17,265 bases of DNA from Acidobacteriota bacterium. GTDB taxonomy: Bacteria; Acidobacteriota; Terriglobia; UBA7540. Every line of letters starts with the position of its first letter. Position 1 is the stretch's first letter. Shown in pieces: positions 1-8,136 of the stretch. The DNA lies in assembly GCA_003165615.1 (NCBI GenBank), contig PLWR01000303.1, positions 4,582 through 21,846 on the forward strand, given 5' to 3'. A model generated the notes under the pieces. The model ran no database searches. It saw only the letters and a list, made by a program, of their open reading frames with translations, and was not told the origin of the DNA. The position numbers were made by a program, and so were the translations under genes.

Positions 1-110
1 CGAAGCGGATGAGGGGTTTCTTGCACCGAAGTCTCCGGCTGGCGCATCAGAGCACAGCTCTGCGGTTCACGTCTCTAACCTTGCCCACTTTCATTCTATT
101 TATGCCGAAA

Positions 111-131
111 GCGCAGATTTTCAATCTGCGC
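111..131 (-). terminator. Hairpin downstream of the VWA/TPR gene, possible intrinsic terminator
   Basis: A perfect 9-bp inverted repeat (gcgcagatt / aatctgcgc) encloses a 3-nt loop. It starts 35 bp after the stop codon of the VWA/TPR gene in the direction of transcription. On the minus strand the stem is followed by only a short T stretch (TTTCGGCATAAATAG), so the U-tract is poor and the call is tentative. The rest of bases 1-166 shows a short GC palindrome (130-139) and no gene I can support. Confidence 0.45.
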
Positions 132-166
132 CCGCGGGCCCTAATGGGCATCCGCCTTCATGCGGT

Positions 167-2191
167 TCAATTGCGCGCTGGCACGGTCGGCGGCGATGGG
201 TCTTTCACCGTCGTGCTTGCGGCGAGCGCCTCCTCCAGTCCGGCGCGGGCTCGCTCATTCTTCGGGTTCAGTCGCAGGGCTTCCTGATACTCCTCGATGG
301 CGCCCGCCAGATTGCCTTCCTCGCCAAGATCCCCGGCGATTGATTCGTGCGCGCGGTCGTCATTCGGACTCAGGCGGACCACTTTGCGGAACTCGGCGAT
401 GGCCCCATCCAGGTCGCCCCTATTCTCAAGCATCTGGCCGAGGGCGTAATGCGCCACGGGGTCTTTCGGGTCATTGCGCACGGCATCCCGGTATCGGGCC
501 AGCGCACCATCTTCGGTCCCTTCTTCTTTCGGGGTCACGCCAGTTGCAGGCTTGATAAAAACGGCGTTTGTGCCCAGGCTGACCGATTCGGCTTCTCCGG
601 CAGCATTGAAGGCCTTACGATTTGCATGTTTCGGCCCAGGCGTCGCCGGCGCGGCCTCAATGGCTTGGCGGTCGACCTCCACGGAGCCCATCCACACGCC
701 ATCATCAGTTCCCATCACCACGCGCACGCTTCGGGTGGGGCGCGCAATCGGCATCGTGAGCGGCACACTTACCACCTCTCTCGCTAATAAATTGGGATCC
801 TGGGTGGCCGCCCCCGGAGTCATCACGCCATATTTTGAAGCAACGACCCTTCGCTCTCCATCCAGGGTCACTACCCCCAGAATTACTTTCACCATACTCG
901 TTCCTTTTTCCATCGGCTGCCAATTCAGATGGGGCGATTTCAGTTGCAGGGTGAAATCCGCCGTGTGGGAATCCGGGTGCCAGCCAATGTCCGCCACCTG
1001 AACATCCAAACCTCCAAAATGTATGCTGGTCTGGGTGGCCATGCCAATGTTGACGATTGCCTGCTGGCGAAGATACACGTCCACATGTTTGTCAGGTTTG
1101 ATCAGGGCCTCCTCTCCCTTGTCCGGCGCAAAATAGCCAACCTTGGTCACCACCCGCAGGTTCTGATCGCGCACCGCCACGTGAATCCGCCGGAACTGGC
1201 CGTCCGTATTGCTGTTCTTCGGCTGGTAGGTCAGGGTGTAGTAGTTCGAACCCATCTCCTGGGCTTGTTTGATTTCGGCGTCAACAGCTTTGCGGCCGGC
1301 GAAGAGTTCGCCTCCCGTCTCGAGTACAAGCCCACCGAAGGTAAATTGAGGGTCGGTCTCACCGGCCTCCGCATCCGAGTAAGCATAAAGATCCGCTGCC
1401 GGAGAGTCGTCAGCCGAAGATCCCGGAAGAATCACAAACAGGCTGATGCGCGCATTGACCAGCATGTTGACGGTGTCATGCACATAGTTCGGAAATGCGC
1501 GGATCGCCGGGACCCACCCATCAGTCCCGTCCGGTTCAAAGGGGCCGGGACCCAACCAGACCACGTTCTTGCGCCCCGGTATGTCCTTACATTCCAGCGC
1601 AATCATCCGCAGCGAGCCTGTCGATGTCGCAATCCGGTCCCAGAAGAAGTATCCATTCCATAACGTAAACTGCATTTCGGGCTCGAGGAGATTCAAGGCA
1701 TCAAGCAGATGCTCTTTGTTGCGCGTGAAGCCTTGTACGACTTTCGACGATCGGTTGCTGAGCACCATCATTTCGGCCGGGGAGTCCATTTGCGGGGGCA
1801 GGGCATCAAGATATTTGCGCATCGAGTAGCGGATGTAGGCGAAATCACTGAAGCCCGAGTTCGCCTCATCAAGCACGAAGATGGTGACCGGGGCCTTTCC
1901 TTCCGGATTCCTATCCCCGGCATTGGCGCCCAGCACGTGCACCTCCGGCGCTTCGAAAGAAAAGATGCGCTGCGGTTTCTTGTCCTCGGTGATAGTGAAG
2001 TCGTCCCGGGTGAGGCCGGTTACCACGGGGCGCCCCTGCTTATCCAGCACCGTCACGTCAAGGAAGACGAGGGTGGAAGTCGTCTTGAATGTCGGCGTCG
2101 CGGAGGGCGGCGGCCCCTGAGCGCACAATCTCTGGACCGGAAGGACTGCCAACAGCACACAGGCACACAGCAGCGTTCGAATCGTCGGCAT
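167..2191 (-). CDS. Secreted VWA-like domain protein with C-terminal TPRs (VWFA-related Acidobacterial type)
   Basis: The 674-residue product probably acts outside the cytoplasm; its function is unknown. It opens with a signal peptide (MPTIRTLLCACVLLAVLPVQ, likely cut after LCA). Next comes the family's hallmark beta-strand region with 'LDVTVLDKQGRPV' and 'LTRDDFTITEDKKPQ' (about residues 40-80), and then a VWA-like fold starting at 'VTIFVLDEANSGF'. The metal-binding MIDAS motif DxSxS is degenerate there (DEANS). The last ~114 residues hold about three TPR units, for example 'AHYALGQMLENRGDLDGAIA' and 'NLAGAIEEYQEALRLNPKN', ending in a short Pro-rich tail. I chose the ATG at 2191 because a GGGAGG sits 5 nt upstream and the signal peptide follows directly. 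An in-frame ATG at 2302 would add 37 residues ahead of the signal peptide. The 284-bp gap from the upstream amidotransferase gene suggests a separate transcript. The TPRs point to protein-protein contacts; a link to the polysaccharide locus is only positional. Confidence 0.88.
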   Translation of the reverse strand: MPTIRTLLCACVLLAVLPVQRLCAQGPPPSATPTFKTTSTLVFLDVTVLDKQGRPVVTGLTRDDFTITEDKKPQRIFSFEAPEVHVLGANAGDRNPEGKAPVTIFVLDEANSGFSDFAYIRYSMRKYLDALPPQMDSPAEMMVLSNRSSKVVQGFTRNKEHLLDALNLLEPEMQFTLWNGYFFWDRIATSTGSLRMIALECKDIPGRKNVVWLGPGPFEPDGTDGWVPAIRAFPNYVHDTVNMLVNARISLFVILPGSSADDSPAADLYAYSDAEAGETDPQFTFGGLVLETGGELFAGRKAVDAEIKQAQEMGSNYYTLTYQPKNSNTDGQFRRIHVAVRDQNLRVVTKVGYFAPDKGEEALIKPDKHVDVYLRQQAIVNIGMATQTSIHFGGLDVQVADIGWHPDSHTADFTLQLKSPHLNWQPMEKGTSMVKVILGVVTLDGERRVVASKYGVMTPGAATQDPNLLAREVVSVPLTMPIARPTRSVRVVMGTDDGVWMGSVEVDRQAIEAAPATPGPKHANRKAFNAAGEAESVSLGTNAVFIKPATGVTPKEEGTEDGALARYRDAVRNDPKDPVAHYALGQMLENRGDLDGAIAEFRKVVRLSPNDDRAHESIAGDLGEEGNLAGAIEEYQEALRLNPKNERARAGLEEALAASTTVKDPSPPTVPARN

Positions 2192-2196
2192 GATGG

Positions 2197-2202
2197 CCTC
2201 CC
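2197..2202 (-). promoter_or_regulatory. Shine-Dalgarno GGGAGG that fixes the start of the VWA/TPR gene
   Basis: On the minus strand GGGAGG is followed by a 5-nt spacer (CCATC) and ATG at 2191. It is one of the clearest ribosome binding sites in the window and favours this start over the in-frame ATG 111 bp upstream. No convincing -35/-10 pair was found in the gap above it; a lone TAAAAT (2322-2327) lacks a partner at proper spacing. Confidence 0.7.
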
Positions 2203-2330
2203 ACTCGGAACGTCTCTCTATGGCGGCGAGGATAAAGGGAACCAGAAGCGCCTGGCGGTTCATGCGGAAAGTGCTCTGCGGCCCTTTCTCATTGCGCGGC
2301 AATGAACAGGTTGAGATTTCGATTTTAGGA

Positions 2331-2365
2331 GCTCTTGCCGGTGGATTTTGGTCACAGCCAAGAGC
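2331..2365. repeat. Imperfect inverted repeat in the asnB-VWA gap
   Basis: The arms gctcttg (2331-2337) and caagagc (2359-2365) are perfect 7-bp complements. Weaker pairing continues inward (ggtg/cac) toward a small loop. The repeat lies between the amidotransferase stop and the VWA/TPR start, just after the stronger inverted repeat at 2391-2427. No T-run follows on the minus strand, so a classical terminator is not demonstrated. It could be a transcript-end structure or part of the leader of the next gene. Confidence 0.35.
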
Positions 2366-2390
2366 CGCCGTAGCGCGCCTGTTTCTTAGG

Positions 2391-2427
2391 TCCGCGGCTC
2401 GTGCTATGGGTAAGGAAAAGCCGCGGA
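2391..2427. repeat. Perfect 9-bp inverted repeat downstream of asnB
   Basis: The arms tccgcggct (2391-2399) and agccgcgga (2419-2427) are exact complements around a 19-nt loop. The repeat starts about 48 bp beyond the amidotransferase stop codon. In RNA this gives a GC-rich stem at the expected place for the end of the polysaccharide transcript. The sequence after it on the minus strand (CCTAAGAAACAGG) has no U-tract, so a Rho-independent terminator is not proven. A role in 3'-end protection is equally possible. Confidence 0.45.
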
Positions 2428-2475
2428 ATCATCAAAACAGGTCGCTACCATTCTTCTTTAGTGAGATTCCGCCCA

Positions 2476-4398
2476 TCAGCTCACCAAGTGGCGGCGCGCC
2501 CAGCGATTCAAGACGAACAGGCTCCAGACGCGCGACCAGCTCGTTTGCCCCTCCAGGAAATCAGTCCAGACTTTCCCGACGCTGCGGGCATTGAGGCATT
2601 TCTGGAGGGGCGGCGCAATGTCCTGGAACTCGGTGGCCATTTCTTCCCGGAGGGCGTTCCGGAACCAGTGTTCCCAGGGTAGAGTAAAGGTCCGCTTGGG
2701 CTGGGAGATGACTTCCGCGGGCAACAGGTCAGCCATGGCATCAACCAACAGAGATTTGGCGCGGCCATTGGTATGCTTGATCGATCCTGGCAATCTGGTC
2801 ACGTATTCCACGAGGGCGTGGTCAAGAAAGGGCACGCGCACCTCGATGGAGTGGGCCATGCTCATGGAATCCGTGTCGCGCAGCAGCGTATCGACCATAT
2901 AAGATCGGGATTCCAGGCAAGACACCGCGGTGAAATCATCAAGCTGCTTTGATCCCCGCGCCGTTTGCTCGAGCCAATCCCTCCAGGGTTCCGGCGAGTC
3001 CAGGCCGTTGCCATTCAGCAACTCCAACACTCGGGCGGGGGTGAAAAGGAGCCGGGTATAGAAATAAGGGTGGGGCAAAAAATTGGGGTCCCGCCATAAT
3101 GCGGCCATCTTCCGGTGAGCATCTTTTCTGTGGAAACGACCCAAGGCTCTCTCCGCCGCCGAGGCCAGGGTGGAACGAAAGCCCCCGGGCACCGTCTGTG
3201 CCAGAGACGCCACCGACTGCGCGTCAGGAGTCGAACGGAAGGTGCTGTATCCGCCGAAAATTTCGTCGCTTCCCAGGCCTGAAAGGGCCACTTTCAGGCC
3301 CGCTTGCCGCGCCGCCCAGGAAACAAAATAAGTATTGATGCCGTCCATGCTGGGCTGGTCGAGAGCGCCCACTGCCTCATCCAGCCGCCCCAACATATCG
3401 ATGCCGGTCAGGATGAGTTCCTGGTGATTCGTACCGAAGTGGCGCGCGGTGCGGCGGGCCATGGCCGCCTCGCTGAACTCCTGCTCCGGGAATACCACGG
3501 TTACGGTCTTCAGCGCCGATTTCTTCTGGGCGGCCAGGGCGACGAGGGCGGTGGAATCGATCCCGCTGCTCAGGAAAACTCCCACCGGGACATCCGCAAT
3601 CAAATGGGACTGAACAGCCTCTTCCAGGAGAGACCGCAGGAAGGTGGTTGCCGAACAGCGCTCGCGCTTTTTGGCGTTGGGGGGAGGGCAGGCCGATGCG
3701 GCGAAATCCCAATAAGGCTCGGGATGGACACTCGAGTGACGTCCGGCGGCCGAAAGGGTGATGCGGTGCCCAGGCGGCAAGGAGTAGACGCCCTCCACGA
3801 GCGTCATGGGCTCCACCACCGAGCCGAACAGCAGGTAGCTTTGCAAAGCCGTCTGGGAAAGCCGTGGCTCGATCTGACCGGAGGCGAGGAGAGACCGAAC
3901 CTCGGAGGCAAAAATCAGATTGCCATCGACGAGCGCGTAGTAGAGCGGCTTGATGCCGAGGCGATCCCGCGCCAGCAGAACACGGGGATTGCCCCGCCGG
4001 GTGGACTTCGACGTCTCCGCCAGAGCGAAGGCGAACATCCCCTCGAAGTGGTCCACGCAGTCCTCTCCCCATTCTTCATACGCGTAGACAATGACCTCCG
4101 TGTCGCTGGCCGTTTGGAAATGATAGCCGCGCGATTCCAGGGTGTTGCGCAGTTCCTGGAAGTTATAAATCTCCCCGTTGAAGACGACGACCACGGTGCG
4201 GTCCGCGTTGAATACGGGTTGGTGTCCGCCGCCGAGGTCGATGATGCTGAGCCGCCGCATACCCAGCGTTACCGAGTCGTCGACAAAAATACCCTCGTCG
4301 TCCGGGCCGCGATGATACATCTGCCCCAGCATCTGCCGCACGACGTTTTGCGTCGGCTCAGGATCCGTGCTGCCGATTACTCCACAGATTCCACACAT
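2476..4398 (-). CDS. asnB: AsnB-type glutamine-dependent amidotransferase (asparagine synthetase family)
   Basis: The 640-residue cytoplasmic enzyme belongs to the glutamine-hydrolysing asparagine synthetase B family. It would release ammonia from glutamine in an N-terminal Ntn domain and pass it to an ATP-dependent synthetase domain. Visible residues are the nucleophile Cys2 (MCGICG, which fixes the start), Arg49, the Asn74-Gly75-Glu76 oxyanion segment (NGEIYNF) and Asp99 (SDTEV). The ATP-pyrophosphatase P-loop is LSSGIDS (about 276-282), the common S-for-G variant of SGGxDS. A late 'IEVRVPFLDHALVEYVTRLP' block is typical of the family. Both active sites look intact and the length is normal. 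In polysaccharide loci such homologues (for example WbpS and WbtH) are implicated in converting sugar uronic acids to uronamides. That role is inferred here from context; housekeeping asparagine synthesis cannot be excluded. It is last in the glycosyltransferase series, 109 bp after the preceding gene, with only a weak ribosome binding site. Confidence 0.93.
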   Translation of the reverse strand: MCGICGVIGSTDPEPTQNVVRQMLGQMYHRGPDDEGIFVDDSVTLGMRRLSIIDLGGGHQPVFNADRTVVVVFNGEIYNFQELRNTLESRGYHFQTASDTEVIVYAYEEWGEDCVDHFEGMFAFALAETSKSTRRGNPRVLLARDRLGIKPLYYALVDGNLIFASEVRSLLASGQIEPRLSQTALQSYLLFGSVVEPMTLVEGVYSLPPGHRITLSAAGRHSSVHPEPYWDFAASACPPPNAKKRERCSATTFLRSLLEEAVQSHLIADVPVGVFLSSGIDSTALVALAAQKKSALKTVTVVFPEQEFSEAAMARRTARHFGTNHQELILTGIDMLGRLDEAVGALDQPSMDGINTYFVSWAARQAGLKVALSGLGSDEIFGGYSTFRSTPDAQSVASLAQTVPGGFRSTLASAAERALGRFHRKDAHRKMAALWRDPNFLPHPYFYTRLLFTPARVLELLNGNGLDSPEPWRDWLEQTARGSKQLDDFTAVSCLESRSYMVDTLLRDTDSMSMAHSIEVRVPFLDHALVEYVTRLPGSIKHTNGRAKSLLVDAMADLLPAEVISQPKRTFTLPWEHWFRNALREEMATEFQDIAPPLQKCLNARSVGKVWTDFLEGQTSWSRVWSLFVLNRWARRHLVS

Positions 4399-4422
4399 GG
4401 ATGGTTATTCCGATCGATACGG

Positions 4423-4436
4423 GAGGGCGCGCCCTC
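4423..4436. promoter_or_regulatory. 14-bp perfect palindrome in the leader of asnB
   Basis: The palindrome gagggcgcgccctc is centred about 31 bp upstream of the amidotransferase start, within the 109-bp gap after the glycosyltransferase. It could be an operator-like site or form a short hairpin in the mRNA leader. No promoter with correct spacing was found beside it. In GC-rich DNA a palindrome of this length may also be chance. Confidence 0.3.
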
Positions 4437-4507
4437 ATCCGTTATCAATGAGTCTCCCCGCCTTGATGCCTCGCCGATTGCGACCATAGCGGAGAACTAA
4501 GAAGGGC

Positions 4508-5758
4508 TTAAGTTGAGCCGGAGCCGAATGATTGCTTCATGGCCTCTTGATAGGAATCTTGCATTCCTGCCATCAACCTGTCCCACGAAATTTCTTCCGC
4601 CACTTGCGAGCACCCTGCCTTGAGGCGGTGATAAAGCTCAGAATTGTTTAGCAATTCCTTCAGAGTCCGGGCGACCGCTCCCGCATCATAAGAAGTGACC
4701 AGACCCGCTCGCTGATCGATGAGAGGAGCTATCCCGCACCGGTCCGAAACCACGGCGGGAGTACCACAGGCAATCGCTTCCGCCGCCGCATTGCCAAAGT
4801 TCTCGTATCGCGAGGGCAGGGCAAACACCGTCGCGTCCACGTAAGCCTCTTTCTGCATCTCCTCGTACAGGGGCCCGGGAAACAGAACCCGGTGGTCGAT
4901 TCCGAGCGTCCGGGCTTTATCACGCAGAAAAGCCATGTACCCACTTTCGCCTTCCGGTCCGGCAATGACGAGCATGGTCTTGTCGCCACCAATTTGCGGC
5001 AACGCTTCAATGAGAAGATCGGCGCCCTTTCGCGGGATCACCCGCCCGAGGAACAGGATCAGGCGCTGGTCATCAGGAATCCCCACCCTCTTTCGAAAGG
5101 CGCCAAAAGGAGGAAGCTTCTTGAAGGCGTCGAGATCGATGCCATTAAACCGCAGCAGAACCTTCTCGGAAGGGACTCCTTCGGCGCGCAAATCTTCCCT
5201 TTCCAGTTCCGAGGTTGCGACCCACTTGCGGGCGTGGTGCAAGTAGTTCTTCGCCAGCTTTTTCCAAATCTTCTTGAGCAAAAGCCCCCGGTCAATAGGC
5301 CGGGTCATTCCCAGCGGCTCCACAAAATACGGTACCCCGAACCTTCGGCAATAGCTCCCCACCGCGGGGCCCAAGGTGTCGTAAAGGCCGTACATGTGAA
5401 CAATGTCAAACTCCTTGAGGCGGCGTCGGCAAAACCGCAGTACGCCTGGGTTTAGAGTCAGATTTCGGTAATGGCAGCGGGTTTTGAGATAAATCACCTC
5501 AACTCCGTCCAGATCCGTCCTCCAGCCCTCCGCGTCGCCAAAGACCGTAGCCGCTGCAATCTCGCGCGGTCCAAAGCCCAGATCTGCAGTCAGAACCGTC
5601 ACCTCATTCCCCAACCCCACCAGCCCGCGGGCAATCGAGCGAACCTTGACGGCGGGCCCACCTCGCGCGGTGAAAGGATAATAGGCTTGGGTCACCTTAA
5701 GAATTCGCACGGTCCGCCCACGGGGTCGCTTCCGGAGCAAGGCCGCAAGGTGCATCAT
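4508..5758 (-). CDS. Family 4 (GT-B) glycosyltransferase
   Basis: The 416-residue retaining-type glycosyltransferase probably transfers a sugar from a nucleotide-sugar donor to a lipid-linked oligosaccharide at the inner membrane. The N-terminal acceptor domain begins with 'ILKVTQAYYPFTARGGPAVKV', the glycine-rich loop of GT4 enzymes. The C-terminal donor domain carries 'ILFLGRVIPRKGADLLIEAL' and the Ex7E motif Glu319...Glu327 (ENFGNAAAEA), followed by 'GTPAVVSD'. Tandem ATGs at 5758/5755 give the longest product. A GTG at 5710 would start at 'VRILKVTQ', closer to the usual N-terminus, and neither has a strong ribosome binding site, so the start is uncertain by 16 residues. It lies 60 bp after the preceding glycosyltransferase gene and 109 bp before asnB, so the packing is looser than in the genes upstream. 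The linkage and sugar cannot be inferred. Confidence 0.92.
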   Translation of the reverse strand: MMHLAALLRKRPRGRTVRILKVTQAYYPFTARGGPAVKVRSIARGLVGLGNEVTVLTADLGFGPREIAAATVFGDAEGWRTDLDGVEVIYLKTRCHYRNLTLNPGVLRFCRRRLKEFDIVHMYGLYDTLGPAVGSYCRRFGVPYFVEPLGMTRPIDRGLLLKKIWKKLAKNYLHHARKWVATSELEREDLRAEGVPSEKVLLRFNGIDLDAFKKLPPFGAFRKRVGIPDDQRLILFLGRVIPRKGADLLIEALPQIGGDKTMLVIAGPEGESGYMAFLRDKARTLGIDHRVLFPGPLYEEMQKEAYVDATVFALPSRYENFGNAAAEAIACGTPAVVSDRCGIAPLIDQRAGLVTSYDAGAVARTLKELLNNSELYHRLKAGCSQVAEEISWDRLMAGMQDSYQEAMKQSFGSGST

Positions 5759-5818
5759 CTGCTGAAAAGTGATTGCTACCCATAGGGATCGGAAGGGAAC
5801 CTACAACTATTTCGTCGC

Positions 5819-6931
5819 TTAGCACGGGTGGACAGAGTCACTGAGGATGCCGCGCAACTTCTCCCGAAAGGAGGCGTACGAGTATTGCTCCCGCACCCAA
5901 TCGCGACCCGCCTTGCCCATTTCGCGGGCTTTGTCGGGGTTGGTCAAAAGGGCCACCAGCGCCTCGGCAATTGCGGCAGAATCCGCGGGATCCACGAGCA
6001 GGCCGTGCTGTCCATGCCGAATGATTTCTGGGGGCGCACCGTAGTTAGGCCCGATCACCGGTTTGCCGAAAGCCATCGCTTCGAGAAAGACAATCCCGAA
6101 GCCCTCGCCCTTGGCCTGCTGGCTGGAAAGCTCGGTTCGTGCCGGCAAGGCAAAAACATCGCATCGATTGTAGAGGGCTACTAACTCAGAGTCGCTCACC
6201 CGCCCAGTGAAAATGACATGCGGCCGGAGGCCTAAATTATCCGCGAGGGCTTCGATTCGGGATCGGTCATCACCTTCCCCAACAATGACATATACCAGAT
6301 TGGGGATCTGCAGCAGTACCGCAGGCAGCGCTTGGAGGATGACATCATGCCCTTTATAGCGCTCGGAGGAGAGCATTCGTGCCACGGTCAGAATGACCCG
6401 CTGCCCGTCCGTCAGCAACTCGTGCGGACCCGTGCTGGCCGGCTCCACCGTGGTGAGACTCTCATCGAGTGCACACGGCAAGCTTGCCATGCGTTCCACC
6501 CTCACCCTCTGGCGCTTGGTAACCTGTTGGCAACTGAATTCACTGATGACGATCACCCGGTCAGCGCGTCGTAGCGCAATTCTTTTTGCGAAAGGAAGAG
6601 AAACCCATGCCTCGATGCCGTAAACGACGACCCAGTATGGCCGACGCACCAGGCTCGCCAGCAGCCACCCTACCGGCCCCAAAGCAAGGTGGGCACAGAT
6701 GATTACATCTGGCCGCCAGCGCATTGCCTCTCCCGCGGCTTGCCAACCAAATCGCAACTTCGAACGGGCTGACAGTCGCGCCTTGCCTTGCCCGCTCGAG
6801 TCCTCGGCCAGCGCCACACACCGCACGGATTGATCACCCCTAAGTTCCTTAAGCGCTCGCGCCAGGGTTGCGGTGTAACGCTGGATACCACCGGGCCTCT
6901 CTAGCGATGGAGTGAGCAGAAGGACCTTCAT
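5819..6931 (-). CDS. Family 4 (GT-B) glycosyltransferase
   Basis: The 370-residue enzyme has complete GT4 architecture. The N-terminus 'MKVLLLTPSLERPGGIQRYT' holds the GGIQR loop, an acceptor-domain segment 'VVVYGIEAW' follows, and a donor-domain strand 'VILTVARMLSSERYKGHDVI' includes the Arg and Lys that contact the donor phosphates. The Ex7E motif is Glu276...Glu284 (EGFGIVFLEA). The ATG overlaps the TGA of the upstream glycosyltransferase as ATGA, indicating translational coupling. A cytoplasmic, membrane-peripheral sugar transferase acting on a lipid-linked intermediate is the likely role. The insert 'ARTELSSQQAKGEGFG' just before the catalytic motif resembles GT4 members of the PimB-like type, but specificity stays unknown. 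Confidence 0.93.
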   Translation of the reverse strand: MKVLLLTPSLERPGGIQRYTATLARALKELRGDQSVRCVALAEDSSGQGKARLSARSKLRFGWQAAGEAMRWRPDVIICAHLALGPVGWLLASLVRRPYWVVVYGIEAWVSLPFAKRIALRRADRVIVISEFSCQQVTKRQRVRVERMASLPCALDESLTTVEPASTGPHELLTDGQRVILTVARMLSSERYKGHDVILQALPAVLLQIPNLVYVIVGEGDDRSRIEALADNLGLRPHVIFTGRVSDSELVALYNRCDVFALPARTELSSQQAKGEGFGIVFLEAMAFGKPVIGPNYGAPPEIIRHGQHGLLVDPADSAAIAEALVALLTNPDKAREMGKAGRDWVREQYSYASFREKLRGILSDSVHPC

Positions 6932-8136
6932 GGCTTTACCGGCGCTTTTGCAGTCCTCAGCCCCCGTCGCTGTTCAAGAATCTGCGCGAAGAGGGCATCA
7001 AGCTGTGCCGCGTTCCGGTCCCAGGTATACTGAAGGGCTGTTTGCACGGCCTTCTCTCCCAGGGCGCGTCGCAAGGCAGGATTGCCGTGCAGGGAAGAAA
7101 TCATCCGGGCGAGAGAAGTAACGTCCTTGGGATCCTTCAACACGATTCCATCGACGCCGTCGGTAATTACTTCGCTGACGCCGGCACGGCTGCTAACGAT
7201 CGCCGGGAGCCCGCAGGCCATAGCCTCCAAGGGGGGCAACCCGAAGGCATCTTCCCAGGAGGGGCTGACGTAAACGTCCGCCGCGGCATAATAGAACTCC
7301 ACATCGGGCCTTGGGGGAAGGAAGGTCACACGCTGCTCAAGCCCCATGCGTGCGATCGCGTTCCGATAAGGAAGCGGATCGTCCTGCCCCACAACCAGCA
7401 ATCGCCAGTCGGCAGACCCGCTGGAACCCACCGCCTCCAACAAGGTTTCCAGCCCCTTGTTCTTCCAACCGTTCCCGACAAGGAGCAAGCAGAGCGTGGC
7501 CTCGGCAATACCCAAATGGCTGCGGCTTGGTTGGCGCAGCCGGTTGCGATTCTGGGGATTAAACCGCTCCCGGCTTATGCCGTGGTAGATCACCGGGATT
7601 TGGCATCGGCCAAAACGGCTTAGATTTTCTGCCGTTCTTTGGGACACGGCCGTCAAACAACATTGCCTGCGGGAATAAATCAGTTTTTCGAGTTCCATGA
7701 TCAGACCGTAGTAGAGCCGCCGGTGAACCAGCCGCAGCCAGCTCGATGAAGGGTTGTGGCTGAAATCCAGGGTATCCCGCACCTGGCGATAAAGTTCGGA
7801 GAACAGGACGTGCACCGAAATGATATCGGCATTGAGGCAATTGATTCCCGGCGTGTAAGTCAGATCGTACCGGCGGCCGCGGAACTGCCTGTCCCACCAC
7901 CGCCGCCAATGATTGGCGAAAAACCACCAGCAAAAACCAAGGAGATGCGGGCCCGGCAATGCAGAAATCCGGTGCCAGGTTATCCTGCTGAGATCGACGC
8001 CGTCGACGCGTGCGCTATAAAGATGAATTTCGTATTTTTTCGCCAGCCGTTCGATCTGTTCTGCCACACATCGTTCTGTACCGTGACGCTTGTCAAGGAA
8101 CGGCGATATGACCGCAACACGGGGTCTGTTTTCCAT
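6928..8136 (-). CDS. Family 4 (GT-B) glycosyltransferase
   Basis: The 402-residue glycosyltransferase starts with 'RVAVISPFLDKRHGTERCVA', where the usual GG loop is replaced by HGTER, a known GT4 variant. The donor domain has 'LLLVGNGWKNKGLETLLEAV' and 'DPLPYRNAI'. Its catalytic segment is 'SWEDAFGLPPLEAMACGLPA', in which the first acidic position of Ex7E is occupied by Asp296 preceded by Glu295, with Glu304 as the second. Its start shares one base with the stop of the membrane protein gene upstream (TGATG). Its stop overlaps the next glycosyltransferase by 4 bp. It is expected to add one sugar of the repeat unit in the cytoplasm; donor and acceptor are unknown. Confidence 0.92.
   Translation of the reverse strand: MENRPRVAVISPFLDKRHGTERCVAEQIERLAKKYEIHLYSARVDGVDLSRITWHRISALPGPHLLGFCWWFFANHWRRWWDRQFRGRRYDLTYTPGINCLNADIISVHVLFSELYRQVRDTLDFSHNPSSSWLRLVHRRLYYGLIMELEKLIYSRRQCCLTAVSQRTAENLSRFGRCQIPVIYHGISRERFNPQNRNRLRQPSRSHLGIAEATLCLLLVGNGWKNKGLETLLEAVGSSGSADWRLLVVGQDDPLPYRNAIARMGLEQRVTFLPPRPDVEFYYAAADVYVSPSWEDAFGLPPLEAMACGLPAIVSSRAGVSEVITDGVDGIVLKDPKDVTSLARMISSLHGNPALRRALGEKAVQTALQYTWDRNAAQLDALFAQILEQRRGLRTAKAPVKP

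Noticed and set aside
929..1663. A 244-codon plus-strand open frame opposite the VWA/TPR gene
   Set aside because: It is a shadow of the opposite-strand gene, with no domain, and the minus-strand gene has a signal peptide, ribosome binding site and family motifs.
3377..4072. A 231-codon same-strand frame inside asnB, considered as a frameshift or second gene
   Set aside because: The asnB frame is continuous and intact throughout; the alternative frame shows no domain.
3304..4500. A 398-codon open frame on the plus strand, antisense to asnB
   Set aside because: It lies opposite a gene with fully conserved active-site motifs, and its translation shows no recognisable domain. Long antisense frames are expected in GC-rich coding DNA.
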